NCBI GenBank assembly: GCA_023653785.1
Contig: JAMKCH010019822.1
Coordinates: 1-64,000 of the forward strand
Direction of reading: 5' to 3'
From: Ophioderma brevispina
Lineage: Eukaryota; Echinodermata; Ophiuroidea; Amphilepidida; Ophiodermatidae
DNA length: 64,000 bases
The position numbers and the translations under genes are program-made. A model generated the notes under the pieces. That model was given only the letters and a program-made list of their open reading frames with translations. It was not told the DNA's origin and did no database searches. Of the stretch, positions 46,894 to 57,828 are shown one piece after another; within the stretch, counting starts at the first letter, position 1; each line of letters begins with the position of its first letter.

Positions 46894-49250
46894 GGCCCAA
46901 ATTTCATAAAACCTACTAAGGCCTAGTGGCAACTAAATGGACTAGTTGCCAACTAAGCCTAGTTGATTATAATTGAAATTCATAAAACCTTACTAGTGCT
47001 AGTTGCATTCAAAAATCTTGCTAAATTTAGAGTTGATCAAGAGCAACTCTAACTCCTAGTTGGCCAACTTATCAGTGAAGAAAACCAATTATTTTTTTTT
47101 TTATTATTTTTCTGTAAAATATTTTAAAAGACAATTAACACTGAGTTTATGCTACACAATGATTGATTTATAGTTATGCGAAATTTAAATTAAAACAATA
47201 GATATATCATTTGTAAAAAAATGTGAGTAAGTTGTCTTCACTTTGCATTTTCATTAACATAATGCCGTACAGCATCAGTGAAAAGGGAAAGGAGGAACTT
47301 GTGTAAATAAAGGCCCCAAATAATGTTTATATATGTGAAATGAAATTATTGCAAACCTTAATGAAAGAAATATTAAAGAATTTCTTTAATTTCTGCGGTT
47401 CATAATTAAAAATTGTCTTGTTTACTAAAGTTTATATAATGTTTGCTAATAGTACCATGTATGAGCTTTATGAGATGTTTACATTTTGAGTAATGAAGAG
47501 ATTTGCTTAGTAGAAAATATAAACATCACATTTCTCAAAAGCAGTATTACAGCAGAATTAATAGAAATCTTTAATAGTTCTGTTTGTCAACTCTCGATAA
47601 TTATAGTATAGGTTGCATCATTGTGCCCAGCCTAATATACGAAAACATACAAATTATATCGGCACATTTTGATCATGGTTCACAGGTGAGCAAGAAGTTA
47701 ATGATCTTAAATGAACAGACTCAAACACAAACGGGTAGTCATTTAATGTATGATTTAACATTCCCCACACTGCAACCAGGAGGGCAATGTTTGGGGGGTA
47801 TAATAATTTAATGGCTGTTTTTATAATTAGAGTGTATCGGTCCGCATGACTACAGAAGCGCATAGCTCTGTAGCCATGGCGACGTAGTTCAAAGGGTATT
47901 ATGTTTGATCGAGATTACTTTTGCAGGGAAGTTCTGGAGTTTTGGTTATGCACAGGAATTAACAGAGCAGATTGATGTGAACTTGAATAGCAGTGGACTT
48001 AGTAATATTTCTCTTTACTGAAAAATAATATTGATAATACATTTATTTGAAAAGGATAATGGTTGGATTCGAACCGTGATAGCTTGGATTATAAATCGAT
48101 GCTCTTATCCACTCCACAGGAGGAGGATGGGGTGGTGATTGATTTTTAATTCCTACAAGCTTTACGGACTAACCGATAATAATATTGTGTATGATAGATA
48201 TACTAAATAAAGAGCGCCCGCATGGGTGTCCGGTAAATTAGAGTCACAACAGTATTCGCGGATAGTATGGCGAATTAGTAACTTTCCTTGAAATGTACCA
48301 CCTATGACGTGACTGCATGAAAATAGTCTTTACTACGCCTTCAAATGCATGAAACTAGTCTTTAGTACAGAGTCGTATAGTCTCACATCTTGATCGAGTA
48401 CGCTGTTACAAGGAGATTCAGAATGCTTGCTGCTTTTGCCGTATTGTAGTTATAAACCGTAACGAGAGAATAGTGTGGTGTCACGTGTCAGGTACCAGGT
48501 CACGTGTTAGGTATCAGGTATCAGTTTCCTCTTCGGGGGCGACCGATCGATATAGAAATCCGACTATGTTAAATCCAAGGTCTGTACAGGACCCTCTGCC
48601 AAAGTGCTATTATTTTTTCCAAAAGACACGTTTTATTAGTCTAAACAGGACAACATTTACCTTTCCCTAAGATCAAAACCCGACGTACGCGATGACGATA
48701 ATCGGTGTTGTTTTCCAATGGGGATACGGACGTCATTTTACCTGAATGGGTCCCCCGAAGCAAATAAAAAACAAATCAATGCCGTGACGTCATCAAATCT
48801 TATTTTTTCCAAAATTGGCGGCTATTCCATATAAATTCCTTTTAAGATTCAACATCTGTATATTGTTCTTTAATAATTAATATCAAATTGTCCCGCATGA
48901 ATGTGAAAAGATGGGTCCATAAGTCTACAAACTGAAAACATTAGTCAGAGTAAATACCTTACCGTGCTGGATGAGCAGACGGATCCCCGTTTTGATTTAG
49001 AGGCTTACAGCCACTTGCGCGCGCTGCGGGGGTTATGCGTAAGGGCATACGCACGAAAGCACCCAATTCGGTAGACAAAAGATTGAGCTAGTTGGCACTA
49101 GATTTTCCTAGTATGTAACTATTAGCAAGGTCTTATAAGGTTTTCTGATTCAATTGTAGTTGTCAACTCCGTAGTTGCATACTAGGGATTTTAGATTCTT
49201 ACCAGGCCTTAGTTGCCAGCTAAACTAGCAAGGTTTTATGAATTTGGGCC
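46894..49250. mobile_element. 2.36 kb inverted-repeat DNA element
   Basis: The termini are GGCCCAAATTTCATAAAACC on the left and, on the reverse complement of the right end, GGCCCAAATTCATAAAACC. CAG is present on both outer sides (46891-46893, 49251-49253), a possible 3 bp target duplication. About 170 bp at each end is filled with iterated words such as CTAGTTGC, GGCAACTA, TTGCTAG and CATAAAACCTTACTAG, in inverted order at the two ends. The 2 kb centre has no transposase-like frame and holds a tRNA-like segment at 48055. It is a non-autonomous element inserted between Gypsy fragments. The superfamily is unknown. Confidence 0.75.
48055..48125 (-). other. tRNA-like segment
   Basis: On the minus strand there is a box-A-like GGAGTGGATAAGAGCATCG (about 48097-48115) and a good box-B GGTTCGAATCC (about 48065-48075), spaced as in a tRNA. 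The ends do not form a convincing acceptor stem. It is likely a tRNA-derived SINE remnant carried inside the larger element. Confidence 0.45.
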
Positions 49251-49253
49251 CAG

Positions 49254-49875
49254 ATAGACAAGGATGAACATTTTTTTATTAATCTTTCCCTGGAGATAGC
49301 CAGCGCGCACAAGTGTTACTAGAACGGCGCTTTTCCAACTGAGATATTAAGCCTGGGCTGGTACAGGAGCGATAGATGTTTGAGATCTTTAAATGATTTT
49401 TCACATTCAGGTGATCATATAACTTTGCTGAGCTCTTTCTTCTTTGTGAGATTTATCATCGGTCGAGAAATATCTTCATAGTGAGAAATACATTTTCTAT
49501 AGTACCCTGTCAAACCAAAACATTACCTGACGTCTTTGTTTGTTACGGAAGTAGGAAAATTCTGAACTGCCTCAATTTTGTCTATATTTGATTTGACCAT
49601 TTCCAATGACATGACCTATATATTTGACCTGTTAAACACTTTGATTATCTGGTTTAACAGTTAATCATGCTTCTTCAATTTTGGACAATACGATATCTAC
49701 ATGTTTCAAATGCTCTTGCCACGAGTTAGAAAATACTGCAACATCATCAATGTATTGACGACAAAATTGTTTGCAATCTTTCAACACTTCATCTGCTAAT
49801 CTCTGAATTGTAGCACTTGAATTTACCATCCAAATAGCATCACAAAGCTCACCTTCATCGTTTGTGATTACCATC
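49254..49875 (-). pseudogene. Ty3/Gypsy relic, reverse transcriptase part
   Basis: The open stretch 49665-49874 reads MVNSSATIQRLADEVLKDC then QYIDDVAVFSNSWQEHLKH. It has the catalytic YIDD at 49743-49754 and the flanking pattern of Gypsy-type reverse transcriptases. After a stop, the frame continues in pieces with YIGHVIGNGQIK, KIEAVQNFPTSVTNKDVR, GLTGYYRKCISHYEDISRP, NLTKKKE and SPECEKSFKDLKHL, which are the thumb and connection regions in order. The N-terminal part of the enzyme is absent, and a SINE begins 27 bp upstream of it. Stops and frameshifts make it inactive. Confidence 0.9.
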
Positions 49876-49901
49876 TATTCTCGTCCCATTGTGTGTGATG
49901 T

Positions 49902-50293
49902 AATATAATATAATAATAATAATGCAGGCATTTATATAGCGCTCTTACAAGGATAAACCAAGTATCACAGCGCTTAACAATTATTTTAATAACATATTTA
50001 GACAGAGACAAAGCAACTTTACAAACGGCAGCAGCTTAATCAGCGCCCTGTTGCTACATCCAAATGACGAGACACATGCACACAATGGGAACAGTGAGAG
50101 CTTTCATGGTTCATTTGCCCATATCAAATGAACCATGAGGAGAGTGGCAATTCTGATTTTAATCAATAGCTCCTCTACAAATTAAATCCAGAATTGGGTA
50201 CCTAGAATAAATCCAGCAAGTAGCCCCACTGAGATTTTGAACCATTGGGTCCAAAGGCAAGCTCTCTAACCGCTAGACCACACCACTCTCTTG
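49902..50293 (-). mobile_element. tRNA-derived SINE with (TAA)n tail
   Basis: Read on the minus strand, a tRNA-like head at the 50293 side has box A (TGGTCTAGCGGTTAGAGAG) and box B (GGTTCAAAATC). A body of about 250 bp follows, then a conserved 3' block around AGCGCTGTGATACTTGG and AGCGCTATATAAATGCC, and finally a (TTA)n tail at 49902-49923. The AGCGCTATATAAAT block is a widespread animal SINE/LINE 3' motif as far as I recall. Confidence 0.85.
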
Positions 50294-50604
50294 GTTCTCA
50301 TAGACGTGGCTAAATAAAAGATCAGGCTTTCAATGAGTTTGTTTGTGTATATGTCAACATTCTTAGTCAAAAAGTCAAAGGCTTACTCAGAGATTGTCTT
50401 AGAATGGCATCCTTTTTCCCTTGTTTTTTTTCTAAGAAATCGTGTTCTTGCATATTGCATTAATTTAATTAACACTTTTTAAATTTCTGAGTCTTCTTTT
50501 AAGGGATATGTCTGAATCAAGTGAGTTGAAGAATGAACTCCACTCTTGGGATTAATTCTCTTTGTTTCCATCCCTAACGTCCTTTACGGAAAATGACCAC
50601 CAAC
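50294..50604. other. No recognisable gene
   Basis: No continuation of the Gypsy reading frame could be recognised on the far side of the SINE. Confidence 0.4.
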
Positions 50605-50725
50605 TTGACGATCATCGCAAAAAGGGAGGTAGCAGTATTTTCTTGTTAGATCTAGCGTAAATTTCACCCTAAAAACAAGACAGGAGTCCGCTCCGTGATT
50701 TTTGAAAAGTGCAAAAGAAATGCAG
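50605..50725 (+). repeat. Dispersed repeat family R1, third copy
   Basis: CATCGCAAAAAGGGAGGTAGC through CCGTGATTTTTGAAAAGTG, matching 8748-8885 and, in part, 5521-5575. Confidence 0.65.
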
Positions 50726-50884
50726 GTAGGTGACGTTGGGGATATGGGCCATGTGAACACTCGTGACCGACCCGCATCAAAGCGTCCAAATCGGTTTGTG
50801 GTTTGCAGTCACTATTGCTGTAATATATTTCGATTCATTTGGGTGAGTTGCTCAACATTGGCTCACATTTTACTCAATAAAATG

Positions 50885-51110
50885 TCTTTTTAATCAACAT
50901 TTAAACGGGGCATCACCCGATCCTCAGCCTCGACTCCACTTTTCACAACAAGAAACCTGAGATTTTGGTACCATTTGAAAGCTTGTATTTTTGTAATTTC
51001 TTTCCCGTTCCCATGTTGCAGGCTAAAATATGGTTTGTTTACGGTAACCGGAAAAATACTTTGCACAGTACTCTATGGCTACTGTAATACATACAATTAA
51101 CGTTCACATT
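50885..51110 (+). repeat. Dispersed repeat R4, partial copy
   Basis: AACGGGGCATCACCCGATCC, TCAGCCTCGACTCCAC, CCTGAGATTTTGG and CACAGTACTCTATGGC follow the order seen in the R4 copies at 28970 and 54728. The right part of the family is not recognisable here. Confidence 0.6.
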
Positions 51111-52039
51111 AAAATGCTATGTCGGATTGAAATGAAATTTTGGATTTAAAGCATAGTGCAGTTAGTGTCCACTGTAAACGGGCTTCGACCTTTTGCCCAC
51201 CCAACCAAATCATTGTGACATGAATCCATTCATAAGTTTGATCGTATGTAAATGATTCCCACTTCACCAGTTCACAGTGCACCATCCAATCACTGATCAA
51301 TGACATGCTATGGATGAGCGATTACCCACACACTGTGTGCATGAACATTAGCGAGTAGGCCTGTCGTTTTTACACATGTTGGAAGACTTGTTAAAAATAA
51401 GATTATCTTGGTTGTCAGCTTCTACGAAGAGTATAGGTCTAACCGTTTGTCCATGGCGCCCTCTTGAATCTGCCCAGCAATCACTGGTGATTTTTGCCAT
51501 AGAGTTAGCATTATACCCTACCAAATACCACTCTTTATAAATTAACCATTTTCGGATTTTTCTGAATGTGCTATCATAATAAAATTCACATATGTTATTG
51601 ATGATAATATATTCTACAATTAGAGCTTCTACCAAGAAAATCCCTTGAGCACTTTTCTCGCAACGACGTGAGTTTTCTCATGTCCTATGCGTTAAGCACA
51701 GAGTACGCATGACAGGTCATAGGCCTATTGAATGCACTGTGTGCACAGTGAATAGGGAAATGGACAGTAACTGCAAGATGGTATGACGAAATAGAGAAAA
51801 AATATGTTGTAATCGGGTGGGCACCTTTAACAATTTTGTCATCTGGTTGCAACGTATCGAAATAAAGACAACTTTAAACAAAACATCAGTATTTTTGTAC
51901 ATTTGTTTACCAGACGTAGCCGATCTATGTGCCAGTGCAAATCATCGTACTGTTCTCAATCAATGTTGTGCCAATTTTCATGTACTCATATCCTCTTTAA
52001 TTATTGTTGGTATTATTACACCTATCGATATATTTACTT
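51111..52039. other. No recognisable gene
   Basis: Frames on both strands (for example 51348-51635 minus) carry no motif. Confidence 0.4.
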
Positions 52040-52092
52040 ATTATTATTATATCGACAGATCAATAGATAATCTATCGATAGATCGATAGATG
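52040..52092. repeat. Degenerate (ATCGATAG)n simple repeat
   Basis: Repeated ATCGATAGAT/AATCTATCG words, largely self-complementary. Confidence 0.7.
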
Positions 52093-53004
52093 TGTGATAA
52101 TCCCCGTGCAGCCAATTTAGAATCACTTATTTATATTTAAGTTTTAATTGCAACCAGGTCGGATTCTAACTGTTCTATTGCAAGCTGCCGCAATTGCCTT
52201 CGATGAAACTGCATAAAACAAAGAAATAAATACCATAAGACATAAATGTTTTTGGCGGATGGAGTTTTAATAACAAGATATATGACTGTAGATGTATCGA
52301 ATCGAAAAAAATTGAAATGGTTACTCGGTGTTGGAAGAAGTGTATCTTCAATGTTATGTTAAAAAGTGGTTTACAACTACGTTTATCACTACAGTGTATT
52401 GAAATGTTGATTTGGAAACGATATTTTATTGAAATGCCTATTTGTTCATATTTGGCAATACCCTGCAAAATGTATCCTTCCTAAATAAAGTATTTCTTTT
52501 CATCTTGGGATAGTAAGGTTATCCAGTAGACAAAACAAACATTGAAGACAGAAAATATGACCTTTAGGCTGCATGGGTGATATAACCTCTAAAAAGAGTC
52601 AGGCTAGGGCTAAGGAGTGATGAGTAGTTTAGTCTTTTTATACTAAAATATCCCTGGAATCACATGCAATATACACACAAAATGCCATCTAAAATGACAC
52701 AACCACGAACATTTTTATTTTCAGTAGTGAAGGTGATTGTGCGTACAATGGGGCAAACAAAAAACAGAAATTTAAAAGTGAATTGATGAAAATAATTATT
52801 CTCTCCCAAATATTTGAAATTGGCTATAGAGAAAATACACAACAAATTAAAAGAACGTTCAAATGACAATTATTTGATTAAGAAAACGAATACAATCTCC
52901 ATTACAACAACGAAGTTTTTGAATATTTTTCATTTTAAGTTCCCATATAATGATCGCTTGCAAATTATCACTGATTTTTTTCAAGTAATATTAATAGGCC
53001 TCAC
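52093..53004. other. No supported gene
   Basis: AT-rich. A minus-strand stretch near 52700-52760 reads RTITFTTENKNVRGC, but no splice signals flank it and it is not called. Confidence 0.35.
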
Positions 53005-53031
53005 CTTCCCTTCATCTGTCCGTGGGAAATC
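53005..53031 (-). CDS. Possible 27 bp mini-exon
   Basis: On the minus strand, CTCTATTTCCAG (acceptor) is followed by nine codons reading DFPRTDEGK and a GTGAGG donor. The phase is 0-0 and matches the end phase of the candidate exon at 53640-53700. Such short matches arise by chance, and no protein family is suggested. Confidence 0.15.
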
Positions 53032-53639
53032 CTGGAAATAGAGAACATACCGAGGGACGGAAAGGGTAAACAGAACCTGGAAACATGGTAAGAAAAAAAT
53101 CAAAATAGATCTCAACAACCTCTTCGTTATGATTTGGATAGATACAACTCTCTGGGCCAAAAAGTAAAATTGTGTGGGCAAATTGACAATTTGGTCGGAA
53201 AGGTCCCCATTGATAAATGTCTGGGATCGCCCCCCCCCCATAAATTAATGAGTGGAGTAGGTGTAGACTTTCCAGTATTATTGTGTTAGCTTTACCTCAT
53301 GATCACATTTCATTTTAAAGCATCATGAACGTATCCTGGAAAGGAGAGCAATAACTTTCTGACATCTGAATAGTGTCTGAACTCCTTATAAAAGATATCA
53401 ATATATTATGGCTCAAGATTTTCTGCAAGAATGACATCATGTGTTTAAAAAGGAAATCATTAAAAAACGATTCGTTACTGTTGTCATTTATGTATAATGC
53501 CATATATTTAGCCATTGAGAGAAAAATTCTAACGAATCAAAATACGCCGAAAAATCAATTAAAAATGATGGTTATTTGTCGTCATTGACCCTCAAGCTCC
53601 CCCTATATCAATGTTAATAATGATTACGATTTAACATAC
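53032..53639. other. No recognisable feature apart from flanking exon candidates
   Basis: If the two candidate mini-exons are real, this would be a 608 bp intron. Its minus-strand boundaries are GTATGT and TTTCCAG. A C-run lies at 53230-53238. Confidence 0.25.
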
Positions 53640-53700
53640 CTTGTCTGTTGCGAAATCTTTCAGTTCATCAAGTGTTGGTTTGTTTGCTGATGAGCGTGGT
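53640..53700 (-). CDS. Possible 61 bp exon
   Basis: Minus strand: AG acceptor, one base, then 20 codons (KPTLDELKDFATDK in the second half), ending AAG|GTATGT, a near-consensus donor. The peptide is soluble and protein-like. It is not enough to assign a family. Confidence 0.2.
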
Positions 53701-53909
53701 CTAATAATTTAACATATAAAATAGTCGAGAACGTTATTAACCCTCGTCTACCGAAGAGATGGTGGTTTCCACCCGCTTTTGGTTGTTTTCTTTTTGCGCC
53801 CTAAAAAAATTTTGGTGCCTAAAATTGTTTAATGCAAGTGTCAATGCATTCTACGATCATTTCATGTAAAAAAGGTAGGCATAGCAGACCCATGAGATTT
53901 TGAACTTCG

Positions 53910-54242
53910 GTGATTTGGAATTCATTAAGAACGGATCATATTATAAAGGGAACTGTGAATTTGAATCATAAATATGAACGGGAATCAACCTGGGACGATT
54001 ACGTTACTTATAGCAAAGAAATTAAACATGAACAAGAAGGACAACCTAATCTGACTGTGTGTAAAAATGAGTCCTCTACCACAAGGTCTATTTCTGAGTA
54101 TATTGTGCAGGAAAATCATATGTGGACCACTCGGGACATTCCTTTCCACAACATAGGGTATTATTTTGGTATTTGTGACTATGACCCGGTAAATTCCAAT
54201 CGCCTTGGTTCCGTAACTTTCATTGATAGTGTAGTGATATAG
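53910..54242 (+). CDS. Unrecognised open frame, doubtful
   Basis: 110 codons without a stop, opening at ATT-GG/ATG-like context within AT-rich DNA. Composition is mixed and hydrophilic (for example KYERESTWDDYVTYSKEIKHEQ and NIGYYFGICDYDP in pieces). There is no signal peptide, domain or neighbour to support it. An antiparallel frame of 97 codons overlaps it. It could be an exon, a decayed transposon gene or chance. Confidence 0.15.
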   Translation: MIWNSLRTDHIIKGTVNLNHKYERESTWDDYVTYSKEIKHEQEGQPNLTVCKNESSTTRSISEYIVQENHMWTTRDIPFHNIGYYFGICDYDPVNSNRLGSVTFIDSVVI

Positions 54243-54727
54243 GAATAATATTAGTTTATATATTCTTCTAATGTACACCTAATTAACTGCGGTCCTGAGT
54301 GAAAGAGCATATGTTTGTGAATGTATCATGCGATGTGGGGTGACCACTTACATATACAGGCACAGTCTCTTCGGTGAACGTTCATCGTATCCCAAACGGC
54401 CTGGTTTATTCAAAACAAATGCAGAGAAAAAAATCTCAACATAATTATTTTGTCAGACTATATTGATAATATAGTCGCTTAATGTTTCTAATTAGTGATA
54501 CGAGAATTTTATGCGTAACGAGTATAACTCAACCCAAAGAACTTGCTTTGATGGGGATAATGCATATAAATATAAACCAAAGAACGATTCAATCCACTGC
54601 AGATTAATTTTAGGCATGGAAAAGTATCTAGGCAATAACTTAGAATTAAGGAGTATAGATTTAATTTATACTTAAAAATATACTTATATTTAAAAATTAT
54701 GACTCAAAGATCCAGGATGGTTTAAAA
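54243..54727. other. No recognisable feature
   Basis: AT-rich spacer before repeat R4. Confidence 0.4.
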
Positions 54728-55310
54728 TTTTCAAGGGCATTTCGTGATCCTCAATCTCGTCCCCCGACGTTACTTAAAAGTTGGATTTTATATCAAAATC
54801 ATCTGAACCTTTAGCCTTAATGATCTTTGTGTACCTAATATACGGCAAATTCCGCATTATCTGTAAAGACATCGCAATTTTGTACTTTCTGTCCGTCGGA
54901 CAAAAGTACGGCACAGTAGCCTATGGACCACTGTTGAAAACAACATGTGTTCATAACACAAAACCGCAAGATTGGATCAGTGGCGTTCTCGGGCCCCTGC
55001 CCTCTCTGAGGGGGAAAAGGTGTAGATGTTCCCATTCTTTTTAAATTTTCCCTCCAGGGGGTCAAAAAGGCAATTTCTTCCCGGTCAGAGGGCTAAACAA
55101 CGGCTGATTTAGCATGATTTTTACATTTTTTTCTTTTCCCGGCCAAAGTCGTCGGGGGCAGATGTCCCCCCCCTGTTCCCCGCCTGTTAGGGCCCCTGGA
55201 TTGGATCTCAATCAACTAAAATTTTGTGACTAAGCTTTTCTCAAGGATATCTAGTGAACCAGAAGGTGCTGGATCAAAATGCGCTTTAATTTGAAAACAT
55301 GGAATATACA
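54728..55310 (+). repeat. Dispersed repeat R4, copy interrupted by a MITE
   Basis: The left part (54728-54977) has AAGGGCATTTCGTGATCC, TCAATCTCGTCCCCC, TCTGAACCTTTAGCC and CAGTAGCCTATGG. The right part (from 55199) has TCTCAATCAACTAAAATTTTG and CAAGGATATCTAGTGAACC. With 54978-55198 and one target copy removed, the two parts join into the order seen at 28970-29335. Confidence 0.75.
54978..55198 (+). mobile_element. hAT-type MITE, 221 bp, with perfect 8 bp TSD
   Basis: Starts CAGTGGCGTTCTCGGGCCCC and ends GGGGCCCCTG-like (CCTGTTAGGGCCCCTG). It is flanked by the perfect 8 bp duplication GATTGGAT (54970-54977 and 55199-55206). An 8 bp target duplication with CAGTGGCG-type ends is characteristic of the hAT superfamily. 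The interior (GTCAGAGGGCTAAA, CGGCTGATTTAGCATGATTT, CCCGGCCAAA) is nearly identical to the element at 62542-62746. It is non-coding and non-autonomous. Confidence 0.95.
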
Positions 55311-57124
55311 CCCATAACTCTTGTATGTCCGGTGTTGATAAAACAAGACACCTTTCCAGGTCTGACGGCGGAATGTTCATGGCACCAATGATCATAAAAT
55401 ACTGTTAATATAATACATACATAGGTGGTCACTAGCCATAACTATTATTTTGAACTGTGAATAAAGAATCTTTCTGTTAAACGTACCGATTTTCTGTCGG
55501 TAACTACTTTATGAAGCCTTCACGTCCCATACAACCACCAGTCTCTGATCAGCCAGAAATATAGAACACAAAAAGGATAATAATGAATATATCAGAATGC
55601 GATAGGTATTGTTCAAGTATTCCATAACTAAACATAGATTTCATTCCATTGACCAACTCCACTTCCTTCCTTGCGAACTCTTTTTAACATGCCGTTGTTT
55701 AATATTTTGGCCATTCATTAATTTCCTAAATGGACCGCTTTGATGGATTAGTAATGCCATGTGGCAACGTCACACTTCTTGAACACGCGTTTCACTTTTA
55801 TTGAATTGTTTAAAACAATATTAATTAACATATTTAAAATTAAAATTAATCATAGAGTTTTTTTTTACTTTTTTTAAAAAATCAATTATTTTTGTGAAAT
55901 AGACCTTTAAAGGGAGAGTTGACCATTTTACGCAAATACACTTGATATTTTATGATTTCATTTTATAATCCAACGTTTTCAACCCACTTCCTTCTTGACA
56001 TCCGATTTAGCTGCACCTTTTAGGAAGGAATATACTGGTATTGTGTTGTTTTTTTTTTTTCGGCTTACATGTTATTGGACACATTTGCAGCTTTTCGCTT
56101 TTTGTCATTTTATAGTGTATAGCATTTCCGTTGTGAGTGCGTGTTCCAGGCAAAATGGTAATTGTGTCGTCACCGGTTTGGTAAAAGATAAAATACAATT
56201 TGTTGAATTGCTTAAATACAAGAAAACTTCAATATCATCGTGGTAGATATAAAATACTGCAATAAAAATACCTTTTATTTTTTCATCTCACGAGTCCCAA
56301 ATTTAAAAATATCCAGAGCTTCTCTGTGTGTGTGTGGTTTTTGTGTGATTGCGCTCCCTATTTCAACGAATGTGACTGACATACTTACTTCGTATGATAC
56401 CATCCTTCCGAATCTTTTGACTCTGTTGTTCAGCCTCGTTTCCATAGTATAACTAAAAACCGAATATCCTCCTGACAACAAATTTCTCCGTTTGTACCAA
56501 TGGGCACGATTTGGCCTGATTCATCGATCATTTTGACCTAAACCGCAAAAGGTATTATCAAATATTATGTTCACAATAACAATGAAAGTGTATCGTTAAT
56601 AGAAAATAGAAGGAGGATTGTGATCGATATCAAATTATTTTAATACACCCGACAAAACATACAAAAACACCTACATTATCTTTTGTCTTTGCCTTTAACC
56701 CTTAAACAAACCAAAAATAAGGATACCATTGATTCTCTTCTAAGTGAAAAACTCGAATTTTTAAAGGTTTGGGGGGGGGGCTGAGTTTTATACAGAGTTC
56801 TCTTGGTTTTTATTATTCCTGAGCCCATTTGACGATCAATTCTGGTCCCATATGGATTCCACATAGAGGGCATGTCAAACCCCTTAAACAGTCAAAGGGA
56901 AATGCAGCCCGCAGAATATGATAACCCGTCCGTTATAGCCAATCAGTTTGGGAGTATACATTGTCTTTAAACATGAAGATAATGTGAGATATGTGGATTA
57001 TTTCCTGTGAATGTCACGTCATCCTTGAGCATGTTCATATTAATAGTCTATTAATCGTATCAAATGGATAGTTATGATAAGGAATCGGCATCTAATGATA
57101 CCAGCATCTCCAATTTTTTTAGGG
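55311..57124. other. No recognisable gene
   Basis: AT-rich, with short frames on both strands. The 40 bp string at 55837-55876 repeats 30174-30213. Confidence 0.4.
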
Positions 57125-57358
57125 TCAAGTAGATAGCGAAGTCTCGGAATCTCTTTCACATGGTGTCTGCTCTTTATGGTCAAAGGTTGAATTATGTTTG
57201 GTCAACTCCTTGGTTAAGTTGTAATCTAGTAAGCGGTTAGCCGAACATATGAAGATGAGGGTACCCCTGGTCTTGGGTAGTCCACACAGCACCCGACAAT
57301 ATCCCGCTGAGCTATTGTTATTATTGTCATTGTTCAAATAAGAGTCTCTGCTCTTCAA
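57125..57358 (-). CDS. Unrecognised open frame downstream of the exon candidate
   Basis: 78 codons on the minus strand including CRVLCGLPKTRGTLIFIC and NRLLDYNLTKELTK. The locally raised GC and composition are compatible with coding DNA. It lies on the same strand, 140 bp beyond the end of the candidate first exon. No clear splice acceptor joins the two and no family is recognised. Confidence 0.15.
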   Translation of the reverse strand: MKSRDSYLNNDNNNNSSAGYCRVLCGLPKTRGTLIFICSANRLLDYNLTKELTKHNSTFDHKEQTPCERDSETSLST

Positions 57359-57501
57359 CAGACTTTAGTAGCGTCTGTGGAAATTTGATATTTGGGTTTA
57401 ATTATAAGTTTTTAAAACACAAATATGTGACAGGTAAGAAATGTTTTCCTGTTTGACACGTTTTCGGGTTATAAAGGAACGCATTTTATACAAAATAATT
57501 C

Positions 57502-57816
57502 CTACACGGTCATCGATTTTTCTGGGAAATGCGAAGTAAATGTCCGTGTTTTGAAATGGCAGCAGTGCGTGACCTGATGTTTGTGTAATCCATGCACAGC
57601 GGGAACTTCACTGGCTGCTGTTGGGTAGTCCATGTAGGTTGGGTAACCCTCTGCAAGACCGAACGTAAGAAGACCGAAGTATAATCCCCAGAGATTATCC
57701 TTTGCCAAAGTGGATTTTAAGAGACGTGCTAATTGTCTATTGAATTCGGCGGGTGTGAATACATCTGACGGTGCCGCTATAGCACTGACTTGCCGCCGTG
57801 TGAGTGTACGGTCCAT
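57502..57816 (-). CDS. Candidate first coding exon / small gene, product unknown
   Basis: 104 codons from an ATG in strong Kozak context (GCACCATGGAC) on the minus strand to a TAG. The first 80 residues look like real protein: a charged N-terminus (MDRTLTRRQVSAIAAPSDVF), a basic helix (FNRQLARLLKSTLAKDN) and a more hydrophobic stretch (LWGLYFGLLTFGLAEG, residues about 42-57) that might be membrane-associated. The last 20 residues look less constrained, and a weak donor (CAG|GTCACG) lies after residue 81. GC content is above the surroundings and two CCAAT boxes lie just upstream. I do not recognise the family. It is the best host-gene candidate in the window. Confidence 0.4.
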   Translation of the reverse strand: MDRTLTRRQVSAIAAPSDVFTPAEFNRQLARLLKSTLAKDNLWGLYFGLLTFGLAEGYPTYMDYPTAASEVPAVHGLHKHQVTHCCHFKTRTFTSHFPEKSMTV

Positions 57817-57828
57817 GGTGCTTAATTG

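Noticed and set aside
49295..49345. tRNA-like words (TATCTCAGTTGG..AAGCGCC) on the minus strand
   Set aside because: The segment lies in the Gypsy relic immediately after the SPECEKSFKDLKHL block. There is no box B at the right spacing.
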